A stretch of DNA of 27,634 nucleotides from Hirudo medicinalis (Eukaryota > Annelida > Clitellata > Hirudinida > Hirudinidae): NCBI GenBank assembly GCA_011800805.1, contig MPNW01001001.1:41904-69537 (forward strand). Reading direction: 5' to 3'. The position numbers were made by a program, and so were the translations under genes. This document shows, one piece after another, positions 1 to 19,283 of this stretch. Each line of letters starts with the position of its first letter. The first letter of the stretch is position 1. A model generated the notes under the pieces. The model was given only the letters and a program-made list of their open reading frames with translations. It was not told the origin of the DNA and searched no databases.

Positions 1-161
1 TAAAGAAGCTCACGCACCTTGAAAGTGCTTCTTCAAAGCATTTTTTGACAATTTCTTGGTATTCAAAAGGTGGTTCAACTAGTGGAGAGCCTCAAGTTTC
101 CAGCATAAATACAAATTTATCAATTTATAACAGACATATTATATCAATTGAGATGTAATTT
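1..161 (+). other. possible terminal exon of an upstream gene (partial)
   Basis: One frame is open from the window edge to a TAA at 159-161, about 52 codons. Composition is less AT-rich up to about 115 and turns strongly AT-rich after it. An AATAAA at 291-296 could serve as its poly(A) signal. The peptide is rich in Ser and Lys and resembles no family I know. A second frame could also end an exon, with an acceptor-like AG before GTGGTTC and a TAA near 113. Chance open frame is quite possible. Confidence 0.15.
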
Positions 162-1245
162 GTATTTTACTCAATGTTTATTAGTATTTATACATGTAGA
201 AAAAAGTAGAAATGTACCAATAACAAATGGCTGTTATGTGGAAGAGGTTATTAAATGAAGATCATTATTTTGAATGCTGTAAATGTTCAAAATAAATTTA
301 ATTTTAATTTCTAATTTAATAATTAAAATGCTAAATGAAAATTTAATAATAAAATAATTAATTTAAAAACAAGCAAAAGATTGAAGTTAAACAAACATTA
401 CATAAAGGTGAATCTTGGCATTGCTCAACTTCATAAATTATGATAATGGTGGGTCCGGAAAACATGTACAAATGTGTCGAAAAAATATCTCTAAACTAAT
501 AATTGTTATCATTATCAAAAACGGCACTGTTGTTTGACGATAGCTATCCATTTGATTGCTTTCGGAGCGTGCAACAGTGCACAATTCAGATATAAATAGA
601 GTGATTCCGTAAGATTGACAAACATTGCCACACGTTTGTTTCTGCGTATTTTTTTCAATCAAACACACACTTCTCACTGAATTTAGGAGATCCATTTATT
701 ATTAAAAATTAGAATCTGTTAATAGAAAGCTTGATTGCAGCGAAAGGTTAGATGTGGTGATATCCGGTTGAACAGCTTTTGACATTATATCATGTACAAC
801 ATTTGTCTTCACTACGTGGATTCGCTGCTTGATTTAATTAAAGCAACATCATGTATTACATGGAATTTCAATTACAATGTCAGTAAAATTAATAACTGCA
901 AAGTGAAATGCATTATTAAGATGAGGAAAAATAAATGCGCAGTTGGATATCGGGATTGTCTGGACAGCTGTCCTCGAATGCTGCTGTCGGCAGCTGGGTT
1001 TTGTCAATATCCTTTAGGCAGACGATGCCAGAATATAGCGCCTACTAGAATGGTTACATTATGCCACAAAATGACAACCTTTTTATGACTAACAAATTGT
1101 AGGCATTTCTTTGTTGTTAATTAGAGCCCGTTTGTACAAAAATTTGTTTGTTAGTTCAGTCGATCATTGGTTATATAAATTTTATATAAAAGTTTAATTA
1201 GTTTAGTTTTAATGTAATTTCAGTTTTCCAGACATTTTAAAGCAA
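162..1245. other. AT-rich upstream region of the ABCA gene
   Basis: No convincing coding exon is visible. Two open frames, 438-695 on minus and 792-1088 on plus, have no recognisable domain and low-complexity AT-driven composition. The stretch should contain the promoter and 5' UTR of the ABCA gene. A donor-like AAG/GTTAGA at 746-747 and an acceptor-like TTTCAG ending at 1223 could bound a 5' UTR intron, so that the first coding exon starts near 1224. Confidence 0.4.
591..598 (+). promoter_or_regulatory. candidate TATA box upstream of the ABCA gene
   Basis: TATAAATA fits the TATA consensus and would place transcription start near 620. A non-coding first exon from there to 746, joined to an acceptor at 1222-1223, would give a normal 5' UTR. 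In AT-rich DNA such a match occurs often by chance, and no initiator element stands out. Confidence 0.2.
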
Positions 1246-8360
<7,115 letters not shown>

Positions 8361-8609
8361 ATGCTAAGACTACTATTTTTCTTTTGGGGATTGGATAATC
8401 GTGCTTTAGTCTGTCTCTTTCTCATTATAGTACATTTGTCTATATTCCTATTTTTTTTTCGAAGTATCGCATTATTTTATCATTTTGAGGTTGTTTAGAA
8501 AAACACACTTGATGCATATAAAAATTGGTATAGATTTGTATCTGACAATTCGTTTATTATCAACTTGGTTATTTTTAAAATATTACCAAGAAATTGCACT
8601 TGCCTAACA

Positions 8610-8623
8610 TTATTAATATTAAT

Positions 8624-8671
<48 letters not shown>

Positions 8672-8697
8672 TTAATAATAATAATTTTTTTTAAATT

Positions 8698-8730
<33 letters not shown>

Positions 8731-8750
8731 AATTACTATTATTTATTATA
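8610..8750. repeat. AAT/ATT microsatellite with inverted arms
   Basis: A run of AAT units (about 8616-8670) is followed by a second AAT run and then directly by ATT units (about 8710-8740). Because AAT and ATT are reverse complements, the two arms can pair as a long AT hairpin. Such arrays are prone to slippage and misassembly. Confidence 0.85.
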
Positions 8751-9148
8751 GAAAATAATGTGTTCCTGTAATGTTTTTAATGTGCCTTTGTTAAGAAAAT
8801 TAGGAAAGTCAGTCGCGCTCAAAAACTAGAATCAGTAACCAACTATTCCGACTGGTAGGCTGGCATGGTTAGCTCCAGTTCCATCACTGAACCTTCAGAA
8901 ATAAATCCAGATTGTATAAAAAAAAACTTTAGAAGTGCCCAGATTATAAGTTGACGGTTACCGTCATGGTAACGAATTTTACTAATTTATTTTTTTCAAT
9001 TTTTTGTTGTTGTTTTTCTCTTACCTGATTCACAATTGCATAAAGATATTATATTATAATAAGATTAATATATAATATAAAATATATTAAATAATATATA
9101 GTATATTATAATTATTACTTATTAAAACAATATATATTAATATCTTAG

Positions 9149-9600
9149 CCCAATGGGATGAGTAGCTACGTGCGCCAGTAATAGCAACAATCCCAATGTC
9201 GTTTTCGTAACACAGCCTTCACCGCCAGGGCACCCTGTGGTAGGGGCGATACATTGGTGATAGAACGATTAGAAAGTGCTTTCACATCTATTCGGATAAT
9301 ACATAAGGAAATTCAAAATACACAACTGCACAGTGTCGTCTGAGACATGAAAATGAGAGTAGTTGATTCATTGTTAGAGCTCTCTGAGGTGGAGGATGGA
9401 ACCAATTTGTCTACAATAGTCAGCATATTGTTGGTATATGTAATACCTTTTATTAACATCATTGGCTTTGTTGCAGACAGCTGTCCTTCCAATGCATGAT
9501 TTCTCTCATCAACAATTACAGAAGATTTCTGATCTCTATGTTTATAACTTTGAGCAACTCATAGTGAGCAATGCCTCATAATGCAGCAGATCGGAAACCT
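9149..9600. other. unidentified island, possible mobile-element or exon remnant
   Basis: Between AT-only flanks, this stretch has more balanced composition and several short open frames, none joined into a gene. On minus, about 9147-9275 is open for roughly 40 codons, Gly/Cys-rich and then Leu-rich, ending in TAA. On plus, an acceptor-like TTGTTGCAG ends at about 9476, followed by some 34 open codons to a TAA near 9582. That peptide vaguely recalls the C-terminal end of sulfotransferases of the carbohydrate type, but the match is weak. I cannot assign it. Confidence 0.2.
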
Positions 9601-10112
9601 TAGTACGCTTGATATTTAATCAGAATGAAAACGGACTTTAATGTTCTGCCAAGAAAGCCTTCAACAATATCTCCGTACTTAGCATGTGCTTCCTTATTGG
9701 CTGGACCAATAATAAAATGAGCGTTAGCCTCTCGCGTCCGATATCACTAAACTCGGAATAACAAATACCTTAATCAATTTAAAATTTAATTTGATAACAT
9801 AAATTTGATAATATTATAAGTTGCATTGATATTGCTATTTATCAATAGTAAACAGATTTTAACCATCACGGTTTCATTTTTAAATGAGACGAAGCATCAC
9901 TTACTGTATTGAAGTTGACATGTCTTTTATCGTTCGTTTATGATTGAAGTAAGCGGGCTAATACCGGTGTCTAGTTGAAGTGGTGTTGGTAAAATAGTCT
10001 GCCGGAATATTTTAAATTTATCACGACATCCAATTATTTAAAATAAGTTTGAATATTCTGTCGAGTCAGCTTTTACTATCACATCTGTTGAGCTAACAGC
10101 ACATTTTAGATC

Positions 10113-13100
10113 ATGGGTAGTGATTATTTGAGCGATGCCATTAAAAGGACAAATCTCTATCGAATGCGATCAGTGTGGCTCCATGGCTATATTTTACCAT
10201 TCGTTATACTTTATATAGTCTGGTGTTACGTGTGGCTGGCCGCGTTTGGCTTCTCTGATTATTTCGAGGCTGGTATGATAGGATTTGCAATTATAGGATT
10301 GTTACAAATTTTATGTTGCTTGTTTTGCCACTGGTTTGTGGAAATAAAATGTTTGCTCACATGTGCAAAGGTGAGACTTTTGATTTTTTATCACAGAATT
10401 ATTGAATACAAAGTAAATTAATAAACCCAGGTGAAAAATATAAATGAAGCCTCGTTTGTTCAAGTTGTACCTGCACCAAACAATGGGCATACTGAGCTTG
10501 TCCCATTGCAACAACAAAAGGTATGCTTCCACTTGAATTTTACAAAATGACATCTATTACATCAGAGATATATTTTCAGACAGATAAAGGAATCTCCTAT
10601 TGGTTTGAGTTTCAAAAGACAGTTTTTATTTATGATGCAAATGAAAAGAAAACATTCTCTGAGGTCGTTTACCCCACAAATTGGGAACTTTCCAAATATA
10701 TGGAATGGAAAGGATACCAGGAAGATCAAGACATCAAGAATGCAGAAAAGCACTACGGAAAGAATAGGTTTTTGTTTAGAACTTCAGATTGCTCATTTGC
10801 ATATTCCAATTAAGGTTCAGTTTTATCAAATTAAAGCCTTAATCTATTGCATCATTCTTATCACTATTTTAATTATGACAGTTTATTTGAGATAACTATT
10901 TTGAGGTGATATTCAAATTGAAATTATCATTAAGATTTGAAACAGTTTGCAGATGGATGTTCCAAAGTTTCTCGATTTGTTCAAGGAAAGGGCCACAGCG
11001 CCATTTTTTGTTTTCCAGGTGTTCTGCGTTGCCCTCTGGTGTCTCGACGAGTGAGTATTTGGTTAAGAATTATTTCAATAATTAATAATGATTTCGCTAC
11101 ATATTTATAGAGGAATGATGTGATGCCCATACCATATGAATGTTATTTAAAGTTATTTCATTATTATGTAATCAGGATTATTTTAAATCTCTAAATGGCC
11201 TTGTAGGTACTGGTACTACAGTCTGTTCACTCTGGCAATGTTGGTGGTGTTTGAGGCAACTTTGGTTCAGCAACAACTCCGGAACATGACGGAGATCAGG
11301 TGCATGGGCAACAAACCTTATCTCATCCAGGTGTTGTATTTGTATTGCCGCAGACATCGACATTGACATCTGCCAATTTCTTTTATTATTACCATCTGCC
11401 AATTGAATGCCCCTTTTATGCAGTTTTTGCACTGTTGATTGGTTATAATGAGTTCAATAGGAGGTCTTGTAGAACCAGTATTCAGAGTAGTCGATTAAGT
11501 TCTGTCATTCTCCAGGCATTACTTTCATTTTTATTTATATCTTTGAAATTGAAGGTTGCTTGGCAACCATTCCTGATTGCTCAGTTTAGGGAGACTTAAA
11601 AAGTAAAACATCAAGAAATTGCAAGAATTACCTGAGCATAGATTCTTAATAAATTGAACTTATGTGACTGTTGAAAATAAATGTTGGTAATTTGACAACA
11701 TTGCAGGTTTATAGAAACAGGAAATGGCGTCCGATAATGAGCGACCATTTGATGCCTGGAGACATTGTATCCATCGGTCAGTTGAACTCGATGATGTTGT
11801 TTGTGCATTTTAAGTTCATTTGTAAATCGAATTAATCACTTTCAACAAGAGAGGATTCTTGTTGGAGATTTATTTTTTGGAGCTTATTGCTCCATTTTTG
11901 TCTACTTTTATTGCTAAAAAGCAAACTGATTGCACTGTGTTAGTGCGGTGTACAAAACGTTTCGTGTTGGAGAGCAAAATGCCATTTAAATAAGATGCAT
12001 TTTATATTTTAAAAATTATTTTTGACGTTTCTTCTCTTTGTTTTAAAGGAAGGCACCAGGAAGGCAGAATGGTTCCCTGCGAAATGTTGCTTCTTCGTGG
12101 TTCGTGCATTGTCGACGAATCCATGCTGACAGGGGAGTCTGTGCCCGTCATGAAGGTTTGCTGTCGGAATTGGTCACGTATTATGTTATAATAATAATAA
12201 TATTATTGGTTTTATTTTTAAAAATTGTTTTTTAATTGTTATATTTTAGTTATTATTATAGCCTTTGTTGCATTAGCAAGCGAATTTCAAAATATGTCTG
12301 ACCTTTGACCTTCTGCTGTTCAGGAATCGATCGAGAACTCGGAGCCGAGTGCAGAACTAGACTTGGAAGCGCACGGAAAGCTCCACATTTTGTACGGAGG
12401 AACGAAAGTCGTGCAACATTCTCCGCCCGGAAAAAACAGTCCCGGTCTCAAAGGTTGGAAAAACCGTTTTTAATTGTCATTCAATAGCTGCACAGTTTCT
12501 GTATTTTGTAAGTAAATATTTGACAAAAGTGCTTGTGTTTTTTTTTTTAAATTTAATTCTAAATCAACTAAAAAGTGAATCTCATTCTTGGTGTCGATAA
12601 ACAAACATTCCACTTATCGAACGACTACTCCAGCCACAGACAACGGCTGCGTCGGCTTCGTCCTCCGACATGGCTTCAGCACCTCTCAGGGAAAACTGCT
12701 GAAGACGATCTTGTTTGGAGTCAAAAGAGTCACTGCCAACAACATCGAGACTTTCATGTTCATCGTCTTCCTCCTCTTCTTCGCGGTCACGGCCGCCTCT
12801 TACGTTTGGGTCGTCGGTGAGTCGTCGTCGTCATGGTATCGATTGTAATTTCTCGAGAGATTGAAAATTAATGCAATGGCCTGGCGATAATTAATGAATG
12901 TCGTTGGTTTACGTCGAGCGAGTTTTTGTTTCTCGAAAATATCATTTATTTGAATTTACAAGAATTTACAACCATTTATATTAATGACTTATTGTGAACT
13001 ATGAACTATGAGATTACAATCGATCGTGAAATGTTCTACTGCAGGAAGTAGGAATCCGTCTCGAAACAAGTACAAGTTGTTCCTGGAATGCACCCTCATC

Positions 13101-15849
13101 CTCACCTCGGTCGTTCCCCCAGAACTTCCCATCGAACTGTCGCTTGCAGTCAATACTTCGCTCCTGGCCCTCTCGAAACTCTGTGGGTTTTGAAGATGCT
13201 TGACGAATGACGATGCCATCGAAAGGCTTTTACATTTGAAATTGTTGAATTTCTATCGGCTTAAATTTATTAACGTCAATGATGATAATGATGATGATCT
13301 TAATAATAACGATAATAATAATATTTTTCTATTATGCTTTTCTTTGTAGATATTTTCTGTACGGAGCCCTTCAGGATTCCGTTTGCTGGGAAGGTGGACA
13401 TTTGTTGCTTCGACAAGACAGGGACTCTGACCAGCGACGATTTTGTCGTGCAGGGAATTGCAGGAATCAAGTCAGTAATTCAGTGATAATGATAAATAAT
13501 TAAATTAAAAGAATGCTTAAATGAATTTAATTGTTGCTCGAACATTGTTTAAACTTGCCGTCGATTATTTTGTACTTGTCGAGTGTAAAGTTAATTAATG
13601 ATTAATAAGCAGGCATTGCGACGAGGATGGACTCTGCGCCCCAACTGAGGTTCCCCTCGAAACCACCCATGTGCTCGCCACCTGCCACTCCCTCACCCTA
13701 CTGGACGACCAGTTGGTGGGCGATCCCCTGGAAAAGGCCACCCTCTCCGCTATCCAATGGAATCTCACGAAAGGTAACGATGATTGTGATGATGTTTTTA
13801 GAAAAATTTCTGGCAGTTGTGATGGTTGCAATATTGGTAATAAATTCACAACTGTTTATATTCCCAACATTATTTAGCAACCTTTTGTTTGCAGTACTTC
13901 TAATATCTACTAATTATATAGAAAGTTATTGTTGCCAATTACATACAAAATAAAACAACTGCATCAACAAAATGCAGGAGATGCCGTGGTGCCAAGGAGG
14001 GTGAAGAGCATGCACGGGCTCAAAATCTACCACCGCTACCACTTTTCGAGTGCCCTCAAGAGGATGTCGGTCGTGGCCGGTCACACCCAGACCGGATCGG
14101 TGGATGTCGATTACATTGCCACTGTCAAGGGGGCCCCTGAAGTTCTGAGATCAATGGTGATTAGCTTGTTGGTGCTGATAGTAGTTGCTGGTGCTGTTGA
14201 TAGTTTTTTATGGAAATAGAAATAATGTCATTATATTTACATTCACAGTGACCGAAGTGAATGTATTGAATGTGATTTTATTCTCTGTCATTGTCTGCTT
14301 AATTAAACAATATTGAATGACAAAGTAGATTGAAGGCTTGATTTCCATTAATTTCAGCTGTCAGAAGTTCCATTGGATTTTGATGCGACCTACCTCAACT
14401 TTGCCAGGCAGGGTGCAAGGGTCCTCGCCCTGGCTCACAAAAAACTTGGAGTTCTGTCCCACCAGCAGGTTGTTTTGCACTTTCTAACAAGTTAGAAGTG
14501 ATTAATCAACTAATGAATTACAGTTTAGGTTCCGTTCAAATATCCACAAGTAACATGTGTCGTTTGAACAATTTATGAGTTCTAAAAACTATTCACTATT
14601 CACCAGGTGAGAGACTTGAGCAGGGATGAGGTCGAAAGTGGACTGACGTTCGCAGGGTTCCTCATCTTATCCTGTCCTCTCAAATACGATTCCAAGACCG
14701 TCATCAAGGAGATCATGAACTCTTCTCATCATGTTAGTTGATTAAATTGATTACCTCAGTCAATAAATACATTAATTAATTAGGTCATCGAGCATGTCAT
14801 AACTTGACCCAGATAAAAAATATCAATATGTCGATTCGACCCCGGCCGTCTCTGCATCTACCTTGATACTCACCTGTCTCTTGCTCGTTAAGGTGGTGAT
14901 GATAACAGGCGACAACCCTCTCACCGCCTGCCATGTCGCCTCGGAACTGAAGATCAACAAAAAACAGCCAACACTCATCTTCACTCGGCAGAAGGATGAA
15001 GGTCGGTGCTTAATTCATGCCTAATTAATTAAATATAATTATTTATGAGCAGTATTTGGTATTTCTTTGTGTCGGGTTTACAATATCAGATGCAAATGTT
15101 CTTAAATAACAACGAGACTTCAACAAAAGTTGTGTATTTGTCGTCGTCACATTTGGACGATGAATTGTGGTGAGGTCTAATGCTTGGTGAAGGTGCCTAA
15201 TAATATTTACTTATCTGTATTAATTATTAGTTAATTATAGTTATTTGATTAAGTGTTCTTATTATTATTCTTGATTATTATTACATTAACTATTAACATT
15301 AATATTTAATATTTGCAGAATGGAAGTGGGTCTCGATCGATGAAACCTTATCACTGGCCATGCCACAGGAGAAGAAAGAACTCCAAAAGTTCCTTTCCGA
15401 ACACAACCTCTGCCTGACAGGAGAGGTAATAAATTGTGCTAACGAACAGTGCTAATAAATTATGCTAATTTATTGCGATAATCATAAATTTAAAACATCA
15501 ACAGTACATTATTCAGTATCTCTTGGAAGATGACATTCTTTTGTTTCAAGCCCTCCCTTTTATGTGCTCTCGAATGTTGCGTCGCACGACTTAATCGGCA
15601 CAATCTTCACTTGCATCATACATGTCTTGTCACCACTTTGCAGGGCATCGATCACCTGGTGAAGACCCAAGGAGTCCTCTTTGATCGGATCCTACCGTCC
15701 ATCAAGGTTCATGCCAGGGTTGCTCCAAAGCAGAAGGAATTCATCATCACGACCCTCAAGAGGCTTGGTTTTGTGACCCTCATGTGCGGAGATGGAACCA
15801 ACGATGTTGGGGCTCTCAGGCATTCCCATGTCGGTAGGGAATGTTTAAC

Positions 15850-15894
<45 letters not shown>

Positions 15895-16971
15895 TTTCGT
15901 TTGTTAAATTAGTAACATTTTAAGCATAATTTGTAAAAAGTTATTAGAAATTGCTGTTTGTCTTGATTTACATTAAAATGGGTGTTTTCAGTTTTCTTGA
16001 TCAAACTTATTCAATATTTATGTGAATTATTTTAAATAACTAATGTGACTTCTTCACTTCTGCTTGATGATCATTTTGCTTTATTAATAAGATATATTTT
16101 ACAATAATTTCTTATTTATCCCATTTAGGAGTTGCACTTCTGGCAAATGCTCCAGAAAGACTCCCAGAGAGAGATCCTAGGAAAAAGAGGGATGATGTAA
16201 GTGGTTGTTGATGATGATGATAGTTGCGATGATGATGATTATGATGGTGGTGGTGGTGATGATCACATTATTGGTTTATGATTGCATGTTGTGAAAATGT
16301 CATTTAAGTTGGACTAGCTGTTCAACTCCTTTTTTATTTTTAAAAAGCTTCAATTCATTTGAATATTTATATGATTATAAGTTTTTATGTAATTATGAAT
16401 TTTCATATAATTATAAATTTTACTTTTCCATTTCAATTCTGAACTTTTATATTATGTTTCAAACATATGATAAAAATACATATTCACGATAATGGCATAA
16501 TATCAACTAATTAATAAGCAATTTTTAAACATTTAGTCAGGTGCATGCAACGGCTCATCTGTTGATGCAAAGGGACATTCCAAAGAGGGAGCTTCCTCCC
16601 TGTTGGCCGGCATGGCTCCGAGGACTGGGAGACCCCACGACGTTCGATCGAAGACAGGAAGGAAACTCGCAGAAAACATTCTGGACGAAAATGTTCCCAT
16701 GTCTGCCTCTGTGAGTGCTTTCCTCGGCTAGTTTCGATGACAATCAAGCAGTTCAATTGCATTGCTTGCTGGATGCATTAGCAGTAGATGAATTCCAGAG
16801 CTATAATAACAATATGTTCAACATGCCATAAGCTTGAGTGTCAGGGGGCTTAAGTAATGCAGATACACTGCACATGTGATTATTTTTTCGTGGCTTGGAC
16901 CGACAAACACACGAATATCGTGAATGTTTGTTTGATGGCATTTTTGTGGCATCATTAATTATTACATTATA

Positions 16972-17009
<38 letters not shown>

Positions 17010-19270
17010 ATTACATTGTGATTCCAATGATAGCAAAAGAAAATGGCTGAAATTCTGAAGAAGTTGGAGGAGGAAGAAAAGTCCCAGGTGGTGAGACTCG
17101 GAGATGCAAGCATCGCCTCCCCGTTCACTTCCAAACTTTCCACGGCCATGTGTGGTCGGTCTTGTCATCCTAATAGTTTTCTATCTTTATCTTTATTGAT
17201 ATTTATTAATTTCATATGTTGTGACATTTAATGTGGTCTTATCATCATCTGTGCCATTGCTAATTAATTTAAAGCAGTCATCATTACATCATTATTATTA
17301 TATTACATCATTATTTCTTTCGCTAAAAAAAATTTCATTCATCGGAATGTCCGTCATTAAAATGAAACCATTCTCAACGATTACAGTGTGCCACATCATC
17401 AAGCAGGGTAGGTGCACCCTGGTGACGACCTTGCAGATGTTCAAGATCCTTGCCCTCAATGCCCTCATCTTGGCCTACAGTCAGAGTGTTCTCTACCTGG
17501 ATGGGGTGAAGTTCAGTGATGCACAGGCAACCATGCAGGGCCTGCTATTGGCAGGATGCTTCCTCTTCATCTCTCGATCAAAGGTGGGTCCATGCTAAAG
17601 TTGATGATGTTGATTCTTTGCAGTTGCTCAGATCAAGAAAACCTTTCTAATGATTGGGTTGCATTGAATTGCTGCCAGTTCATTAGGGAAGAATTACTTT
17701 ATTGTAATACATTTCTTTGTGATTGCTTACTCTAATCAAAAGATTCACTTTTTTTGTATTAAATTAAATTGTTTTAATTGCCTTCCAAAGGAATGTGTTT
17801 ATCTGTTTATTATGTAACATCCATTTCAAGAGCAGACAATTAGGACAATTATATCAGTAAACGATCAAACGTTGTTTCCTCTGAAGCCTCTCGAGATTCT
17901 TTCGAAGGAGCGACCGCTGCCGAACATCTTCAACGTGTACACCATCCTGACGGTTCTCTCCCAGTTCGCCATCCACTTCTGCAGTCTTGTTTATCTCAAG
18001 CAAGAGTCGGAGGCCAGATCTCCAGCCAGGTTTGTTTGAACGGGAGATGAATTCTGCAGCTTGACATTGATTGGTTGAATTGAAGTGCTCCTCATAATTC
18101 CCATAATTTGTGCAATATAATAATTTATAATAATAACAATATATAATTTGTGCCATCTTGTTATATAAGAAGTGGTTTTACATTGAGGATGACTGAAGTC
18201 AATTAGGATAATATTTTGGTTTAGTACTGTTTAATTAATTGTGAATCATGTAGGCATTAGTTATATTGTTAATTATGCAGTTCCTAATTGATAATTAATT
18301 GAAAGTATTTATTAATTTAAATTTTATGAGGTTTTTTTTTTTTTTATTATTTATTTTCAGGAGCAAACAAACATTTTTAACTGAATTGAATCAAATGACA
18401 TTTATGACATTTAATGTTAAAACAAAATTAAAAAATAAGGTTGTTTAATGTATTTCTTAATGTTATTCTTGGCAATTGTCGAGTTTGCTTTTCAAACCCT
18501 TTTCATGGTCTCAGGACCGAAGAATTTGCAAACTTGGAGGAGGTTTTCAAGCCGAACCTGATCAACACCGTTGTTTACATCATCTCCATCTTCATGCAAA
18601 TCACGACCTTTGCTGTCAACTACAAGGTTTGATGAAATGCGAAGTTAATAATCAGTCATTATTCAATTGATTATTTATTTTTGCTCTTCTATTATGTAAA
18701 GACAGACTTATGTGCATCATTTATCATCATTATTATTATTATTATTATTTAATGTTATTATTCTTGTCATTATTATTTTCATGATATGTGATATTGCACT
18801 GATTGTTGTTTATCATTTTAACTCTTATTGTTCTGAAACTCCACAGGGACATCCATTCATGGCAAGCCTGAAGGAGAACAAGGCTTTGCTGTACAGCCTC
18901 TTGTTTTCTGCTTCTGCCATCGTTGGACTCGCCACCGGTCTGATGCCTGATCTCGCATCCTACATAGAACTCGTTGATTTAGATTCGGAGGTAAACATCC
19001 ATCGAGGCTTTTTTCATGCTGCAAAAATATTATGTTTATTTTTTAGTTTCATAACATGGTTTCAGAAGGTTGAAATTGTTGATTTCACTCAAATTATTTT
19101 AATTGACAAATAAGTAAATATTCTGAAATTGATAGATTTAACTTAATTGATTTCAGTTTAGAAAGATCATCCTCATAGTGTTGGCTGTGGACTTTGTTGG
19201 TTCACTTTTAGTCGACAGAATCCTCCAGTTCGTCTGCAGCAAGGCGAAACTTAAAGCCTCGTTCTCATGA
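10113..19270 (+). CDS. ATP13A1: P5A-type ATPase, ATP13A1 (26 exons, complete)
   Basis: ER P-type ATPase of the P5A class, which by established knowledge extracts misinserted or mistargeted transmembrane helices from the ER membrane. Exons read in phase: 10113-10370, 10431-10520, 10580-10767, 10946-11050, 11207-11330, 11707-11776, 12049-12155, 12324-12453, 12634-12816, 13045-13182, 13350-13470, 13613-13773, 13978-14156, 14358-14468, 14607-14732, 14893-15001, 15319-15425, 15644-15833, 16129-16196, 16537-16710, 17034-17154, 17387-17583, 17887-18029, 18515-18626, 18847-18990 and 19157-19270. They give about 1,189 residues (human about 1,204). Key motifs: two N-terminal helices within about residues 27-72; TGES at 306-309 (actuator); PPELP at 443-447, the P5A-specific membrane motif; DKTGTLT with phospho-Asp486; KGAPE at 609-613; TGDNP at 702-706; GDGTND at 818-823. 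The start ATG has A at -3 and G at +4. It ends in TGA at 19268-19270 with no ER-retrieval motif evident. Nothing is broken. Confidence 0.96.
12049..15833 (+). other. catalytic core of ATP13A1 (exons 7-18)
   Basis: This run of exons carries the actuator TGES loop, the M4 helix with PPELP, the phosphorylation site [10 protein letters not shown], the nucleotide-binding KGAPE segment, and the hinge motifs TGDNP and [15 protein letters not shown], rather than the PPALP of P5B pumps (ATP13A2-5), places the protein in P5A. In exon 9 the acceptor at 12632-12633 was chosen over the later CACAG because it restores two residues present in orthologues. Confidence 0.93.
15850..15892 (+). repeat. ATT microsatellite in ATP13A1 intron 18
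   Basis: About fourteen ATT units begin 17 nt after the donor of exon 15644-15833. Similar but shorter arrays occur in other introns of the same gene. Confidence 0.9.
16129..17154 (+). other. variable cytoplasmic insert of ATP13A1 (exons 19-21)
   Basis: After the hinge motif the protein has a poorly conserved, charged, Ser/Gly-rich insert of about 100 residues, with a basic stretch (RDPRKKRDD) and a Lys/Glu-rich segment (KKLEEEEKS), before conservation returns at [15 protein letters not shown]. Human ATP13A1 has an insert of similar length at the same place. The exon joins here are supported mainly by phase and flanking conservation, so the exact borders of exon 16537-16710 are the least certain in the gene. 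Confidence 0.75.
16973..17009 (+). repeat. ATT microsatellite in ATP13A1 intron 20
   Basis: About twelve ATT/TTA units lie just upstream of the acceptor of exon 17034-17154. The tract may stand in for a polypyrimidine tract. A shorter array of the same kind is at 18728-18751 in intron 24. Confidence 0.88.
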
Positions 19271-19277
19271 ATTTTCA

Positions 19278-19283
19278 ATAAAT
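19278..19283 (+). terminator. poly(A) signal of ATP13A1
   Basis: A canonical AATAAA begins 7 nt after the TGA stop. Used, it would give a very short 3' UTR of about 25-40 nt. Another AATAAA near 19586 offers a longer alternative. Confidence 0.6.

Larger units (their letters stand above)
8361..10112. other. spacer between the ABCA gene and ATP13A1, repeat-rich
   Basis: No supported gene lies here. It should hold the ABCA 3' UTR; the nearest AATAAA is at 8900-8905, about 540 nt past the stop. It contains an AAT/ATT microsatellite (about 8610-8750), a small palindrome near 8952-8964, an AT-only block (about 9044-9140) and a less AT-rich island (about 9149-9600) that looks like repeat or decayed coding DNA. 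The right end should hold the ATP13A1 promoter. Confidence 0.5.

Noticed and set aside
438..695. 85-codon minus-strand open frame
   Set aside because: No domain, AT-driven composition, no splice or promoter context; best explained as chance.
792..1088. 98-codon plus-strand open frame with many Cys
   Set aside because: No Cys spacing of a known family and no signal peptide; probably upstream non-coding DNA or intron of the ABCA gene.
12634..12644. Later acceptor CACAG for ATP13A1 exon 9
   Set aside because: It also keeps frame but drops two residues that orthologues have; the AG at 12632-12633 aligns without a gap.
10113..19270. P5B ATPase (ATP13A2-like) instead of P5A
   Set aside because: The membrane motif is PPELP, and N- and C-terminal segments align with ATP13A1 throughout.
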